From: Massilia endophytica
GTDB lineage: Bacteria; Pseudomonadota; Gammaproteobacteria; Burkholderiales; Burkholderiaceae_D
DNA length: 64,000 bases
Direction: 5' to 3'
Assembly: GCF_021165955.1 (NCBI RefSeq)
Contig: NZ_CP088952.1
Coordinates: 1,736,001-1,800,000 of the forward strand
Position 1 is the first letter of the stretch. The number at the start of each line of letters is the position of its first letter. A model generated the notes under the pieces. That model saw only the letters and a list, made by a program, of their open reading frames with translations. It was not told where the DNA came from and ran no database searches. Of this stretch, positions 51,620 to 60,944 are shown piece after piece. Both the position numbers and the translations under genes were made by a program.

Positions 51620-53149
51620 TCAGTCTTCGCGGCGCAGGTGCGGGAAGAGGAGGACGTCGCGGATGTTGGGCGAGTCGGTGAGCAGCATCATGAGGCGGTC
51701 GATGCCGATGCCGCAGCCGCCGGCGGGCGGCATGCCGTATTCCAGGGCGCGGATGTAGTCGGCGTCGTAGAACATGGCTTCGTCGTCACCGGCCTCCTTC
51801 GCCTCAACCTGCGCCAGGAAGCGCGCGGCCTGGTCTTCGGGATCGTTCAGCTCCGAGAAGCCGTTGGCGATTTCGCGGCCCACCATGAACAGCTCGAAGC
51901 GCTCGGTGATGCCGGCACGGGTGTCGGATGCGCGCGCCAGCGGCGATACCTCGGCCGGGTAGTCGATGATGAAGGTCGGCTCCCACAGCTGCGCTTCCGC
52001 CGTTTCCTCGAACAGGCCCAGTTGCAGCGCGCCCAGGCCCGAGTGGGCGTGCGGCTTCACGCCGAATTTCAGCAGTTCCGCCTTGAGGAAGGCTTCGTCG
52101 TTCAGCTGCGCTTCGGTGTAGTGCGGCGCGTACTTGTTGATGGCGCCGACGATGGTGAGGCGGTGGAAGGGCTTGGAGAGGTCCAGCTCCCGGCCGCCGT
52201 AGGTCAGCACGGCCGAACCGTGGGCATCCACTGCGGCCTGGCGGATCACGGACTCCGTGAAGGTCATGATCCACTCGTAGTCCGTGTAGGCCGCGTAGAA
52301 CTCCATCATCGTGAATTCGGGGTTGTGGCGGATCGACACGCCTTCGTTGCGGAAGTTGCGGTTGATCTCGAACACGCGGTCGAAACCGCCCACCACCAGG
52401 CGCTTCAGGTAGAGCTCAGGCGCGATGCGCAGGAACATCTGCATGTCCAGCGCGTTGTGGTGGGTGATGAAGGGCTTTGCCGCCGCGCCGCCCGGAATCG
52501 GGTGCAGCATTGGGGTTTCCACTTCCATGAAGTCGTTCTTCTCCATGAAGCGGCGGATCGAGGAAATGGCAGCCGTGCGCGCCTTGAAGGTGCGGCGGGT
52601 CTCCTCGTTCATGATCAGGTCCACGTAGCGCTGGCGGTACTTGGTTTCCTGGTCGGCCAGGCCGTGGAACTTGTCCGGCAGTGGGCGCAGGGACTTGGTG
52701 ATGAGGCGCAGTTCGCTGACCTTGATGGTCAGTTCGTCGGTCTTGGTCTTGAACAGGGTGCCGGTCACGCCCAGGATGTCGCCCAGGTCGTAGTGGTGCA
52801 GCGCTTCCATGGCGGCTTCGCCGGTCAGGTCCAGGGTGGCGTAGATCTGGATGCGGCCGTCGGCGCGCTGGCCGGAGGAATCCTGCAGGGTGGCGAAGGC
52901 GGCCTTCTTGCCTGCCTCGCGCTTCAGCATCATGCGGCCAGCCAGGGTTACGGTCACGGGCGCGGCTTCCAGCTCCTCGCGCGATTTCCCGCCGTACTGC
53001 ACATGCAGGTCCGCTGCCTTGTGTTGGGGCGTGAAGTCGTTCGGGAAGGCGACGCCTTTCTCGCGGATCGCAGCCAGCTTGGCGCGGCGTTCGGCGATGA
53101 TTTTGTTGTCGTCCTGGCCTGGCGCCTGATCGTGATTTTCCGTAGTCAT
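51620..53149 (-). CDS. lysS: Lysyl-tRNA synthetase, class II
   Basis: Charges tRNA-Lys. 509 aa from ATG 53149; the open frame extends upstream but only into the HAD gene. An OB-fold anticodon domain (VTLAGRMMLKREAGKKAAFATLQD) precedes the class II core: motif 2 in FEINRNFRNEGVSIRHNPEFTMMEF-type sequence and motif 3 in GCGIGIDRLMMLL. It follows the HAD gene by 23 bases and is last in the operon. Confidence 0.97.
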   Translation of the reverse strand: MTTENHDQAPGQDDNKIIAERRAKLAAIREKGVAFPNDFTPQHKAADLHVQYGGKSREELEAAPVTVTLAGRMMLKREAGKKAAFATLQDSSGQRADGRIQIYATLDLTGEAAMEALHHYDLGDILGVTGTLFKTKTDELTIKVSELRLITKSLRPLPDKFHGLADQETKYRQRYVDLIMNEETRRTFKARTAAISSIRRFMEKNDFMEVETPMLHPIPGGAAAKPFITHHNALDMQMFLRIAPELYLKRLVVGGFDRVFEINRNFRNEGVSIRHNPEFTMMEFYAAYTDYEWIMTFTESVIRQAAVDAHGSAVLTYGGRELDLSKPFHRLTIVGAINKYAPHYTEAQLNDEAFLKAELLKFGVKPHAHSGLGALQLGLFEETAEAQLWEPTFIIDYPAEVSPLARASDTRAGITERFELFMVGREIANGFSELNDPEDQAARFLAQVEAKEAGDDEAMFYDADYIRALEYGMPPAGGCGIGIDRLMMLLTDSPNIRDVLLFPHLRRED

Positions 53150-53172
53150 GGTGGTAGTGGTGTTGATGGGAT

Positions 53173-53853
53173 TTAGTTGTTGGCCGGGCTGCCGGAGAGC
53201 AGCTCGGCGATATTGAGTTCGCTGAAGTCGCGCACGATGCACAGCACGTTGTCGAATTCGGCGAAGGCGGTGGCGGGCAGGGTGGTGCTCAGCACCACGC
53301 AGCGCATGCCTGCGCGGCGAGCCGCTTCCACGCCCAGGGGCGCGTCTTCGAACACGATGCAGTCCGCGGGCGCGGCGCCGCAGCGTTCGGCCGCCAGCAG
53401 GAACACGTCCGGTTCCGGCTTGCCGCGCGCCACGTCGGCCGCGCCGACCACGGCGTCGAAATGGCGGCGCAGGTCCAGGCCGTCCAGCGTAAAGACGATA
53501 TTGGCGGGCGGCGCGGCCGTGGCCACGGCCAGGCGCACGTCCGCTTCCTGGGCCTTCGCGATGAACTCGTCGAAGCCCGCCACCGCTTCCAGGTGGGGCG
53601 CGTACAGCTCGCGGTACAGCTCTTCCTTCTCCGCATCCAGCAGCACGCTGTCTTCCTTCGTGATGTGCTCACCCAGGTAGGTGCGCATGATCTCGTGGCC
53701 CTGGCGGCCCGCCGTGCGGCGGAAGAATTCGTCCGCGTCCACGGTGTGGCCGCGGCGCGAGAAGAACTCCAGCCAGGACTTCGTATGGAAGGCCATGTTG
53801 TCGACGATGGTGCCGTCCATGTCGAAGATGAACGCGCGCTGCGGTGCAGTCAT
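53173..53853 (-). CDS. HAD-superfamily hydrolase, phosphoglucomutase-like subfamily
   Basis: Cytosolic HAD phosphatase or mutase, 226 aa. Motif I IFDMDGTIVDNMAFH, motif II/III region VATAAPPANIVFTLDG and GKPEPDVFLLAAERCG, motif IV VFEDAPLGVEAARRAG. The substrate cannot be told. It lies between prfB (3-base gap) and lysS (23-base gap), an uncommon insertion in an operon that in E. coli is only prfB-lysS. Confidence 0.9.
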   Translation of the reverse strand: MTAPQRAFIFDMDGTIVDNMAFHTKSWLEFFSRRGHTVDADEFFRRTAGRQGHEIMRTYLGEHITKEDSVLLDAEKEELYRELYAPHLEAVAGFDEFIAKAQEADVRLAVATAAPPANIVFTLDGLDLRRHFDAVVGAADVARGKPEPDVFLLAAERCGAAPADCIVFEDAPLGVEAARRAGMRCVVLSTTLPATAFAEFDNVLCIVRDFSELNIAELLSGSPANN

Positions 53854-53856
53854 GGC

Positions 53857-54961
53857 TTATACGCCTTGCTTGAGGGAGGCGGCGATGAAATCGTCCAGGT
53901 CGCCGTCCAGCACGTTTTTCGTATTGCCGGTCTCGAAGCCTGTGCGCAGGTCCTTGATGCGGGACTGGTCCAGCACGTAGGAGCGGATCTGGTGACCCCA
54001 GCCCACGTCGGTCTTGGAGTCTTCCAGCTTCTGCTGCTCGCTCATGCGCTTGCGCAGCTCCTGCTCGTACAGCTTGGCCTTCAGCATGTCCATCGCCTCG
54101 GCCTTGTTGCGGTGCTGCGAGCGGTCGTTCTGGCACTGCACCACGATGCCGGACGGCGCGTGCGTGATACGCACGGCGGAATCGGTCTTGTTGATGTGCT
54201 GGCCGCCCGCGCCGGATGCGCGGTAGGTGTCGATGCGCAGGTCCGCCGGGTTGATCTCGATCTCGATGGAGTCGTCCACCTCGGGGTAGACGAACAGGGA
54301 GGTAAACGAGGTGTGGCGGCCGTTGGCGCTGTCGAAGGGCGACTTGCGCACCAGGCGGTGCACGCCCGTTTCGGTGCGCAGGTGGCCGTAGGCGTAGTCG
54401 CCTTCCACTTTCAGGGTGGCGGTCTTGATGCCTGCCACCTCGCCCTCGGATTCTTCCAGCACCTCGACCTTGAAGCCCTTGCGTTCGCAATAGCGCAGGT
54501 ACTGGCGCAGCAGCATGGAGGCCCAGTCCTGGGCTTCCGTGCCGCCTGCGCCGGCCTGGATGTCGATGAAGCAGTTGTTCGGGTCCATCGGATTATTGAA
54601 CATCCGGCGGAATTCCAGGCCTTCGATGACCTTCTTGATTTCTTCGGTGTCGCCGATCACCGCTTCGAGCGTGTCGTCGTCGCCTTCTTCCTTGCCCATC
54701 TCGAAGAGCTCCTGCGCGTCGCCCAGATCGCTCTTGGCTTTCTCCAGGGTGAGCACGATGGCTTCCAGAGCCTTCTTCTCGCGGCCCATGTCCTGGGCGC
54801 GTTTCGGGTCGTTCCAGACGGCTGGGTCTTCCAGCTCGGCGTTCAGTTGTTCCAGTTTCTCCGACTTCTTGTCGAAGTCAAAGATACCTCCGAAGTTCGG
54901 CTTCGCGGGTCGTGAGATCGGCGAGCAGGGCGGAGAGGGAATTGATGCGTTCGGCTTCCAT
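53857..54961 (-). CDS. prfB: Peptide chain release factor 2 (programmed +1 frameshift)
   Basis: RF2, ends translation at UGA and UAA. Translation starts at ATG 54961 (EAERINSLSALLADL), reaches a TGA as codon 28 (54880-54878), and shifts +1 to continue FDKKSEKLEQ; the full protein is about 367 aa. The tripeptide SPF in KSPFDSANGRH and the GGQ motif in ASGAGGQHINKTDS are present. A promoter with TATAAT lies 38 bases upstream. It heads the prfB-HAD-lysS operon. Confidence 0.97.
54877..54892 (-). promoter_or_regulatory. prfB autoregulatory frameshift site
   Basis: The minus strand reads GGAGGTATCTTTGAC: a Shine-Dalgarno-like GGAGG three bases before the slippery CTT, then in-frame TGA followed by C. 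Low RF2 favours the shift and so more RF2. Confidence 0.95.
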
Positions 54962-54998
54962 GGCTTTTCTTTATCTGTAGAGTGCAATCAAACCTTAG

Positions 54999-55027
54999 AT
55001 TATACCCTAGGAGGCCAGCTCTGCCGA
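54999..55027 (-). promoter_or_regulatory. prfB promoter
   Basis: Minus strand: -35 TCGGCA (55027-55022), 17-base spacer, -10 TATAAT (55004-54999). It lies 38 bases before the prfB start. Confidence 0.6.
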
Positions 55028-55062
55028 AGGAGGGGCGCTTGCTGCGCTCCCGCACTCTGCGT

Positions 55063-57096
55063 ATGATGCAGCGTCGCCATCTTGCCCCTTTGTCCATGCG
55101 CATCGCCACCCGCCTGTCCGCCTGCCTCCCCGTCCTGCTCCTGGGCTGCAGCACGCTTCCCCAGGGCGCGCCGCCCGGCAGCACCGCCACCCTGGCCCTG
55201 CTGGAAACGACGGACCTGCACTCGAATGTGCTGAGTTATGACTATTACAAGCTCGCGCCCGACGCCTCCCTGGGCCTGGAGCGCACCGCGACCCTGATCC
55301 GCCAGGCGCGCGCCGAATTCCCCAACACCGTCCTGCTGGACAATGGCGACACCATCCAGGGCACGGCGCTGGCCGACTACCAGGCCCTCGTGAAGCCGGT
55401 CGACTGCAAACAGGTGCTGGGCATCTACAAGGCCTTCAATGCCCTGGGCTACGAAGGCAGCGGCATCGGCAACCACGATTTCAATTACGGCCTGGCCTTC
55501 CTCAGCCAGGTGACGGGCCAGCGTTTCGACGTGGATGGCGTCGATCCCGCGAAACCTGCCTGCGCCGGTCCCACCTTCCCGCAGGTGCTGGCCAATGTCT
55601 ACAGCCTGAAGTCGCGCAAGCCCCTGTTCAAGCCCTGGCACATCATCGAAAAGCGCGTGCAGGCCCTGGGCCCGGACGGCAAGGCCGTGGAGGCCACGGT
55701 CAAGGTGGGCATCATCGCCTTCGCGCCGCCCACCATCATGAGCTGGGACAAGCGCTGGCTGGAAGGCCGTGTCTACACCGAAGGCGTGCGCGAAACGGCG
55801 CAAAAATACCTCCCCGAGATGCGCGCGCAGGGCGCCGATCTCGTGGTGGCGATCTCGCACGCGGGCCTGGACGACAGTCCCTATTCGCCCACCATGGAAA
55901 ACGGCAGCTGGCACCTCGCCCGGGTGCCGGGCATTGACGCCATGCTGATCGGCCACTCGCACCAGCAGTTCCCGAATGCGGCCAGCACGGTGCCCCAATT
56001 CAGCCTGCCCGGCGTGGACAAAGCCAAAGGCACGGTGCACGGCGTGCCGACGGTGATGCCAAGCCTGTGGGGCAAGCATCTCGGCGTGATCTCGCTGCAG
56101 CTGCGCCATGACGGCAAGCGCTGGGTCGTGCAAAAGGAGCTCACCCGCGTCGAGGTGCGCGCCACCCAGGTGGGGGACAAGCGTTACGCCGAAGCCGATC
56201 CCGCCATTGCGCCGCTGCTGGCGCAGGAGCACGAAGAAACCATCCGCTACGTGAAAACGCCCATCGGCACCGCCAGCTACCGCATGTCCACCTACTTCGC
56301 CGACGTGGGCGACGTGAGCGCCGTGCAGCTGGTGAACCAGGCGCAGGCCGGCTACCTTGCGCGTTATGTGCAGGCCAGCCTGCCGCAGTATGCCGCGCTG
56401 CCCGTGCTGTCGATGTCCTCGCCCTTCAAGGCGGGATCGGCCGGGGTGACGGACTACACGGACGTAGCGCCGGGCCCTGTGGCCCTGAACAACGCGGCCG
56501 ACCTCTATCTCTACCCGAATGCGCTGCACGGCGTGAAGATCAATGGCGCTGAGCTCAAGAGCTGGCTGGAGAAGGCCGCGGAGCGCTTCAATACCATCGA
56601 CCCGTCCAGGACCGCGCCGCAGGAACTGGTCAACACCGGCTTCCCCGGCTATAACTTCGACATGATCACCGACCCGCAGGTGCGCTACCAGATCGACGTG
56701 ACCCAGCCGCCTGGCAGCCGCATCCGCAACCTGGAGTACAAGGGCGCTCCTGTAGCGCCATCCCAGGAGTTCCTGGTGGCGACCAACAATTACCGCGCCA
56801 GCGGCGGCGGCTTTTTCCCCGGCCTGGACGGCAGCAAGACCGTGGTGGCCTCGCCGGACAACAACCGCGAGGTGCTGATCGCCTATATCCAGGCGGCGAA
56901 AGAGCTGAAACCCGCGGAGGGCGCGCGCAGCTGGAGCTTCGTTCCGGTGGCCGCGAAAGGGCCCATCGTCTTCCACTCCGCTCCGGGCAAGCTCGATCTG
57001 GCGCGCGCCGCCGGGCTGTCCAACATCACCCAGCTGAAGGCGGACGACGGGCAGGGCAAGGGCTTCGCGCTCTACGCCATCGACCTGTCGCGCTGA
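55063..57096 (+). CDS. Lipoprotein 2',3'-cyclic-nucleotide phosphodiesterase/3'-nucleotidase (CpdB-like)
   Basis: Exported nucleotidase that salvages extracellular nucleotides. The signal region ends LPVLLLGC, a lipobox, unlike soluble E. coli CpdB. Metallophosphatase motifs LETTDLHSNV, LLDNGDTIQGT, GIGNHDFNYG and IGHSHQQFP are present, then a 5'-nucleotidase C-domain (NNYRASGGGFFPG). The start is uncertain: ATG 55063, ATG 55096, or TTG 55039, which has the only strong ribosome site (AAGGAGGGG). About 677 aa from 55063. Confidence 0.9.
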   Translation: MMQRRHLAPLSMRIATRLSACLPVLLLGCSTLPQGAPPGSTATLALLETTDLHSNVLSYDYYKLAPDASLGLERTATLIRQARAEFPNTVLLDNGDTIQGTALADYQALVKPVDCKQVLGIYKAFNALGYEGSGIGNHDFNYGLAFLSQVTGQRFDVDGVDPAKPACAGPTFPQVLANVYSLKSRKPLFKPWHIIEKRVQALGPDGKAVEATVKVGIIAFAPPTIMSWDKRWLEGRVYTEGVRETAQKYLPEMRAQGADLVVAISHAGLDDSPYSPTMENGSWHLARVPGIDAMLIGHSHQQFPNAASTVPQFSLPGVDKAKGTVHGVPTVMPSLWGKHLGVISLQLRHDGKRWVVQKELTRVEVRATQVGDKRYAEADPAIAPLLAQEHEETIRYVKTPIGTASYRMSTYFADVGDVSAVQLVNQAQAGYLARYVQASLPQYAALPVLSMSSPFKAGSAGVTDYTDVAPGPVALNNAADLYLYPNALHGVKINGAELKSWLEKAAERFNTIDPSRTAPQELVNTGFPGYNFDMITDPQVRYQIDVTQPPGSRIRNLEYKGAPVAPSQEFLVATNNYRASGGGFFPGLDGSKTVVASPDNNREVLIAYIQAAKELKPAEGARSWSFVPVAAKGPIVFHSAPGKLDLARAAGLSNITQLKADDGQGKGFALYAIDLSR

Positions 57097-57099
57097 CCC

Positions 57100-57588
57100 T
57101 CAGCGCAGGCGCCGCCAGACCGAGATTGGCGTACGGCCGTTAGCGCGTACAGGCACCTGGTAGCTCAGCACATCGTCCTTCAGGGTATAGGGGCGTTCCT
57201 GGCGCGTGCCCTCCCAGTTCGGGAAAGAAGCGCCTTCGATGCTGAAGGTCAGCGTGCCCTTGGCCGCGTCGATGGCGATGGCGCCGAAATGCGTGCTCGA
57301 ACCCATCACGGCGGACTGGAACTCGCCTGCGCTGGCCTGCGATTTATCGCTGCTGGCGAAGCGCTTGCGCTCCGAACTGAAAATCTGCAAGGAATAGCGG
57401 CCCTCCGCATCGACGATCAGCAGGCCGCGCGGCGCGTCGCCGTAGTCGTGCGCGCGGCTGCCGTCCGGAAGCAGCTGGTCGGCGGCCTGCAGCGTCCACG
57501 TTCCGGAGAGAGGGAAGGGCGCGGCGGAGGGCGCCGCCGCAACGATCTGTGCGGTGAGCAGGCAGACAGGGAAGAGGAGAAACTTCAT
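57100..57588 (-). CDS. Secreted lipocalin-like protein
   Basis: 162 aa with a signal peptide ending QIVAA (about residue 18). The mature part fits a small lipocalin-like beta-barrel: LSGTWTLQAADQLLPDGSR, GLLIVDAEGRYSLQIFS and FSIEGASFPNWEGTRQERPYTL. Start ATG 57588; the longer open frame upstream is antisense to the LysR gene. Ligand unknown. It is divergent from the LysR regulator, which may control it. Confidence 0.8.
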   Translation of the reverse strand: MKFLLFPVCLLTAQIVAAAPSAAPFPLSGTWTLQAADQLLPDGSRAHDYGDAPRGLLIVDAEGRYSLQIFSSERKRFASSDKSQASAGEFQSAVMGSSTHFGAIAIDAAKGTLTFSIEGASFPNWEGTRQERPYTLKDDVLSYQVPVRANGRTPISVWRRLR

Positions 57589-57668
57589 GAAAAGCTCCGT
57601 TGTGAGTAGAGCTTCCACCTTATCTCTGTGCGCAATGAACCGGAATTCCCAATCTTCGCGCCCAATCT

Positions 57669-57682
57669 GTGCATAATTGCAC
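57669..57682. promoter_or_regulatory. Candidate LysR operator
   Basis: Dyad GTGCA-TAAT-TGCAC, two bases before the LysR start codon and inside the divergent region. Suits LysR autoregulation, where a T-N11-A dyad is usual. Confidence 0.45.
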
Positions 57683-57684
57683 GG

Positions 57685-58530
57685 ATGAATACTCCCGACT
57701 GGAACGACCTGCGCTTTTTCGTCGCCGTGCACATGGCGGGCAGCCTCTCCGGGGCGGCCCGCGCCTGCGGCGTCGAGCATTCGACGGTGGCGCGCCGCCT
57801 GGAAGCCCTCGAAGCGGCGCTCGGCGTGCGCCTGTTCGACCGCCTGCCGCGCGGCTGGTCGCTGACGCAGGCGGGCCACGAACTGATGCCCCACGCTCAG
57901 CGCATGGAGGAGGATCTGCATGCCCTCATGCGCGCCGCCAGCGGATCGGCCGAGCTGAAAGGCACGGTGCGTGTGTCGGCGCCGCCTGCGCTGGCGGCCT
58001 GGCTCCTGGCGCCCAGGCTGCGCGATGCGTTGCCCGCGCTCGGGTCCATCGAGCTCGATCTGCGCGCGGAAACCCATAACACGGACCTGGCCCGGCGCGA
58101 GTCCGACATCGCCTTGCGCTTCCAGCGGCCTTCATCTCCGGGACTGGTGGTGAAGCAGCTTGCCACGGTGGGCTACGCGCTGTGCGGCAGCGAAGACTAT
58201 GTGCAGGGCAGGGATGCCGCCGACTGGGAGTTCCTCGGCTACGATGCGCAGCTTGAGCACACGCCCCAGCATGCGTGGCTGGAGAGCGTGCGGGGAGGCC
58301 GGCGCTATGTGCTGCGCTCGAACGACCTGGCCAGCCTGCGCCATGCCGCCCTTGCAGGCTGCGGCGTGGCTGTGCTGCCGGACTATATGGCGGAGGGCCT
58401 GGCCGCCGTGCAGGACTGCCCAGTGAAGCGCGAGCTGTGGCTGGTGATGCACGAAGACGTGCGGCGCTCGCCGCCCGTACGGGCGGTGGCGGACCGGATC
58501 ATCGCCCTGTTCGATCAGTCCGGGATGTGA
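57685..58530 (+). CDS. LysR-family transcriptional regulator
   Basis: 281 aa from ATG 57685. The winged HTH is DLRFFVAVHMAGSLSGAARACGVEHSTVARRLEALEAALG-type sequence, starting near residue 7, and the effector domain follows (GTVRVSAPPALAAWLL). This is the short subclass with VSAPP at the linker, often acting on a divergent neighbour. The divergent gene is the lipocalin-like protein. Inducer unknown. The 3' end overlaps the converging DUF817 gene by 16 bases. Confidence 0.9.
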   Translation: MNTPDWNDLRFFVAVHMAGSLSGAARACGVEHSTVARRLEALEAALGVRLFDRLPRGWSLTQAGHELMPHAQRMEEDLHALMRAASGSAELKGTVRVSAPPALAAWLLAPRLRDALPALGSIELDLRAETHNTDLARRESDIALRFQRPSSPGLVVKQLATVGYALCGSEDYVQGRDAADWEFLGYDAQLEHTPQHAWLESVRGGRRYVLRSNDLASLRHAALAGCGVAVLPDYMAEGLAAVQDCPVKRELWLVMHEDVRRSPPVRAVADRIIALFDQSGM

Positions 58531-59351
58531 ATCCGGGCCTTGATGTGCTTGAGGTTCGCCACGATGGTGAAGGTCATGATGACCAGCAGCGACCATGAGC
58601 TCCACTTGCTCACATGGACCATGGACCAGGCGCCCAGCTGGTTCGGATAGCGCCACACGCCCCAGAAGGTGCCGATGTTCTCGGCCATCCAGATGAAGAA
58701 GCCGGTCAGCACGAAGCCGAGCAGCAGGGGCATCTGGCGGTCGCGGTCCAGCGGGCGGAAGATGATCGTGGTGCGGGCGTAGAGGCCCAGGGCGCAGGCG
58801 GCGAGATACCAGCGGTAGTCGCCGATGTAGTGGTGGGTGAAGAAGTTCACGTAGATCAGGATGGCGATCAGCCATGCCATCCAGTGCGGCGGATGGTGGC
58901 GCACGCGCAGGTCCAGCAGGCGCCAGGCCTGGATGATGTAGCTGCCGATGGCGGCGTACATGAAGCCGGAGAAAAGGGGCACGCCGAAGACTTTGGTGTA
59001 CGCCGCATCCGGATAGCTCCACGACTGGATGCTGCCGGAAACCTTGAACACTTCCAGCACGAAGCCCACCGCATGGAAGAGGCACACCGCCTTCAGCTCG
59101 TCCCAGGTTTCCAGCTTGCTGGCCACCATGCCCAGCTGGATGGCCACGGCGATGATCAGGAGCAGGTCGTAGCGCGCAATGCCGAACAGGCCGGCGCGCG
59201 GCACGCTGAAGACGGCCAGGAAGAACAGGCCCACGAAGAGGCAGGCGCGCGCTTCCTTGATGCCGAAGTAGAGGAACTCGATGAAGGGCCGCGCGAACCC
59301 GAGCTGGCGCGGCGCGGAGTCGGTCAGGTGGGCGTCGATCCGTGCGAGCAT
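58515..59351 (-). CDS. DUF817 integral membrane protein
   Basis: 278 aa, about eight hydrophobic segments. Conserved family strings are FIEFLYFGIKEARACLF, HAVGFVLEVFKVSGSIQSW, SGFMYAAIGSYIIQAWRL and WMAENIGTFWGVWRYPNQ. Start ATG 59351. Function unknown; the protein is a COG3739 (YoaT-like) member. It starts six bases after the DUF2288 gene ends. Confidence 0.88.
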   Translation of the reverse strand: MLARIDAHLTDSAPRQLGFARPFIEFLYFGIKEARACLFVGLFFLAVFSVPRAGLFGIARYDLLLIIAVAIQLGMVASKLETWDELKAVCLFHAVGFVLEVFKVSGSIQSWSYPDAAYTKVFGVPLFSGFMYAAIGSYIIQAWRLLDLRVRHHPPHWMAWLIAILIYVNFFTHHYIGDYRWYLAACALGLYARTTIIFRPLDRDRQMPLLLGFVLTGFFIWMAENIGTFWGVWRYPNQLGAWSMVHVSKWSSWSLLVIMTFTIVANLKHIKARIHIPD

Positions 59352-59356
59352 GCGGA

Positions 59357-59677
59357 TCAGTGAACCTTGGGCTTGTCTTCTTGCACGAGGATGAAGGGGC
59401 TGACAACGCTGGCCCACAGCGAGGCATCCGTTTCCAGCCAGCCCTGGGCCTGCCGGTCGGAGACCTTGGAAATCTTGCCGTTTGCCATCCACAGGGTCAC
59501 GGTGGCCTTGTCGTCGTGCGCGATGCGCACGGCCACGTCGATCAGGTCCAGGTCGCTGGAGACCCACACCACATTGCCGGAGGCGAAGTGGCGCATGAGC
59601 TCCGTCCAAGGGAGGCGCGCGGTCTCGCGGTTCACTTTCTGGTGCAGTTCGAGGTCGTTATTGGGATTGGTTTGCAT
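59357..59677 (-). CDS. DUF2288 protein
   Basis: 106 aa, soluble. Conserved strings ETARLPWTELMRHFASGNVVWV and KATVTLWMANGKISKVSD match the DUF2288 family. Function unknown. It is followed by the DUF817 gene (5-base gap) and preceded by the RES toxin, both on this strand. Confidence 0.85.
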   Translation of the reverse strand: MQTNPNNDLELHQKVNRETARLPWTELMRHFASGNVVWVSSDLDLIDVAVRIAHDDKATVTLWMANGKISKVSDRQAQGWLETDASLWASVVSPFILVQEDKPKVH

Positions 59678-59696
59678 GATGAGTCGGGAAAAATCG

Positions 59697-60380
59697 TCAA
59701 ATTTGCGCCACGCGCGGCGTGGGGCTACCTTCCCATGTTAGCCGATAGGATGCCCCTTTGCGAACATTGCCCACCAGGGCGGGGCGGAAACAGGCCAGGT
59801 TGGTGCCGCCCGCGCGCCGCACGCTGGGGTAGATGATGCCCGTGGAGCCCTCCCCCAGCAGCCGTTCGGCCAGCTTCTGGGATTCCACATAGCTGTCCGG
59901 CGCCAGGCAGGAGGCGAACTGCTCCAGGCCGCGGATGTCGTGGAACTCTGCGGTGAAGTCGGCCAGCATGGCCTGGTAGCTCACGCTGTCGTCGAAGCGG
60001 CCGATCTCCGCGTACTCCACCGTCTTGTGGAAGATGATTTCGGCCAGCGCGGTATCGGCCTCGAAGGCGCAGTACCAGGCGCCACGCTCGCCGTCGTTGA
60101 AGCGGCTGCCCTCGGGCCGGGCGTAGGTAAAGGCGGCGTTCACGATGCGGTAGTTCGGCACGTAGAACAGCAGTTCATCGATGCCGATGCCGGGCGCGCC
60201 GCCATGCTCGGCCGAGAGGCGGGCGTTGGTGGCGTTATCGAGCTCGAACAGGTCGCGCAGTTCGGCGTCGCTGTCGGCCAGGGGCGCGAGGACGGAGTCT
60301 TCCACGTCCGCGAAGCGGGAAGGGATCAGGCGGCAGGTGTCGAATTGACGCAGCAGGCGCAGGGGCGGCAGGGCGGGCAC
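59697..60380 (-). CDS. RES-domain toxin
   Basis: Toxin of a Xre/RES toxin-antitoxin pair; characterised members degrade NAD+ or ADP-ribosylate a target. I start at GTG 60380, which overlaps the antitoxin stop (TAGTG), giving 227 aa. The RES residues are visible: Arg in YARPEGSRFN, Glu in DTALAEIIFH and Ser in STGIIYPSVRR. The longer frame upstream is a shadow of the antitoxin gene. Confidence 0.9.
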   Translation of the reverse strand: MPALPPLRLLRQFDTCRLIPSRFADVEDSVLAPLADSDAELRDLFELDNATNARLSAEHGGAPGIGIDELLFYVPNYRIVNAAFTYARPEGSRFNDGERGAWYCAFEADTALAEIIFHKTVEYAEIGRFDDSVSYQAMLADFTAEFHDIRGLEQFASCLAPDSYVESQKLAERLLGEGSTGIIYPSVRRAGGTNLACFRPALVGNVRKGASYRLTWEGSPTPRVAQI

Positions 60381-60817
60381 TACAGCCCTCCGCGCCGCGC
60401 GTCGACCAGCTTGCGCACGGTCTGCATGGAGAGCAGGCCGCCCGCCACCATATAGGCCAGCGGGCTGCGGCCGCCGAAAATGGCGTTCCGGTTCGGCAGG
60501 CTGACCCATTCGTCCGCCAGCTTGTCGCCGTAGATGATGTGCAGGGACTTGTAGATGCCCAGCAGGTAGGAGATGCGTGTGATGCGGTCCACCTCCAGCA
60601 CACGGTCGGGATTCTTCTTCCACTCGTAGTAGGCGCTGCTGGACAGGCCCCCGAGCAGCTCGCGCGCATCGTCGTCGCGCAGCTTCCAGGCGGCGGCCAG
60701 CTTGAAAAAGCCTTTCAGGGCCGAGCGGGACAGGCGCTCGCGCTCTTCCTTGGCGCTGAGGTCGACCGGCATGACCGGTTCGAAGCGGCTCTTGGGGTAG
60801 GCATGGGCGGCGTGCAT
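60380..60817 (-). CDS. Xre/MbcA/ParS-type antitoxin (DUF2384)
   Basis: Antitoxin of the pair, 145 aa. An N-terminal Xre-like helical region (SALKGFFKLAAAWKLRDDDARELLGG) and the C-terminal toxin-binding domain (ADEWVSLPNRNAIFGGRSPLAYMVAGG) are present. Start ATG 60817 has GGAGG upstream. The promoter region holds a dyad at 60827-60845, so the antitoxin probably represses its own operon. Confidence 0.92.
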   Translation of the reverse strand: MHAAHAYPKSRFEPVMPVDLSAKEERERLSRSALKGFFKLAAAWKLRDDDARELLGGLSSSAYYEWKKNPDRVLEVDRITRISYLLGIYKSLHIIYGDKLADEWVSLPNRNAIFGGRSPLAYMVAGGLLSMQTVRKLVDARRGGL

Positions 60818-60826
60818 AGTTCCTCC

Positions 60827-60845
60827 GTATATGGATTATTTATAC
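60827..60845. promoter_or_regulatory. Candidate antitoxin operator
   Basis: Arms GTATA / TATAC with a 9-base AT-rich spacer, 10 bases upstream of the antitoxin start, next to the ribosome site. This is the usual place for autoregulation of Xre/RES operons. Confidence 0.5.
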
Positions 60846-60944
60846 TCCAATTCCGGACTCATTGCAAGTAAGATCTTTGCGTTTGCTCAAATGGCTTGAA
60901 CCTAGGCAATGCCAAGATGGCCCAATTGCCTGGAGGAATATCTT

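Noticed and set aside
54878..54961. prfB considered as a frameshifted pseudogene
   Set aside because: The GGAGGTATCTTTGAC site is the standard programmed frameshift of RF2 genes, and the rest is intact.
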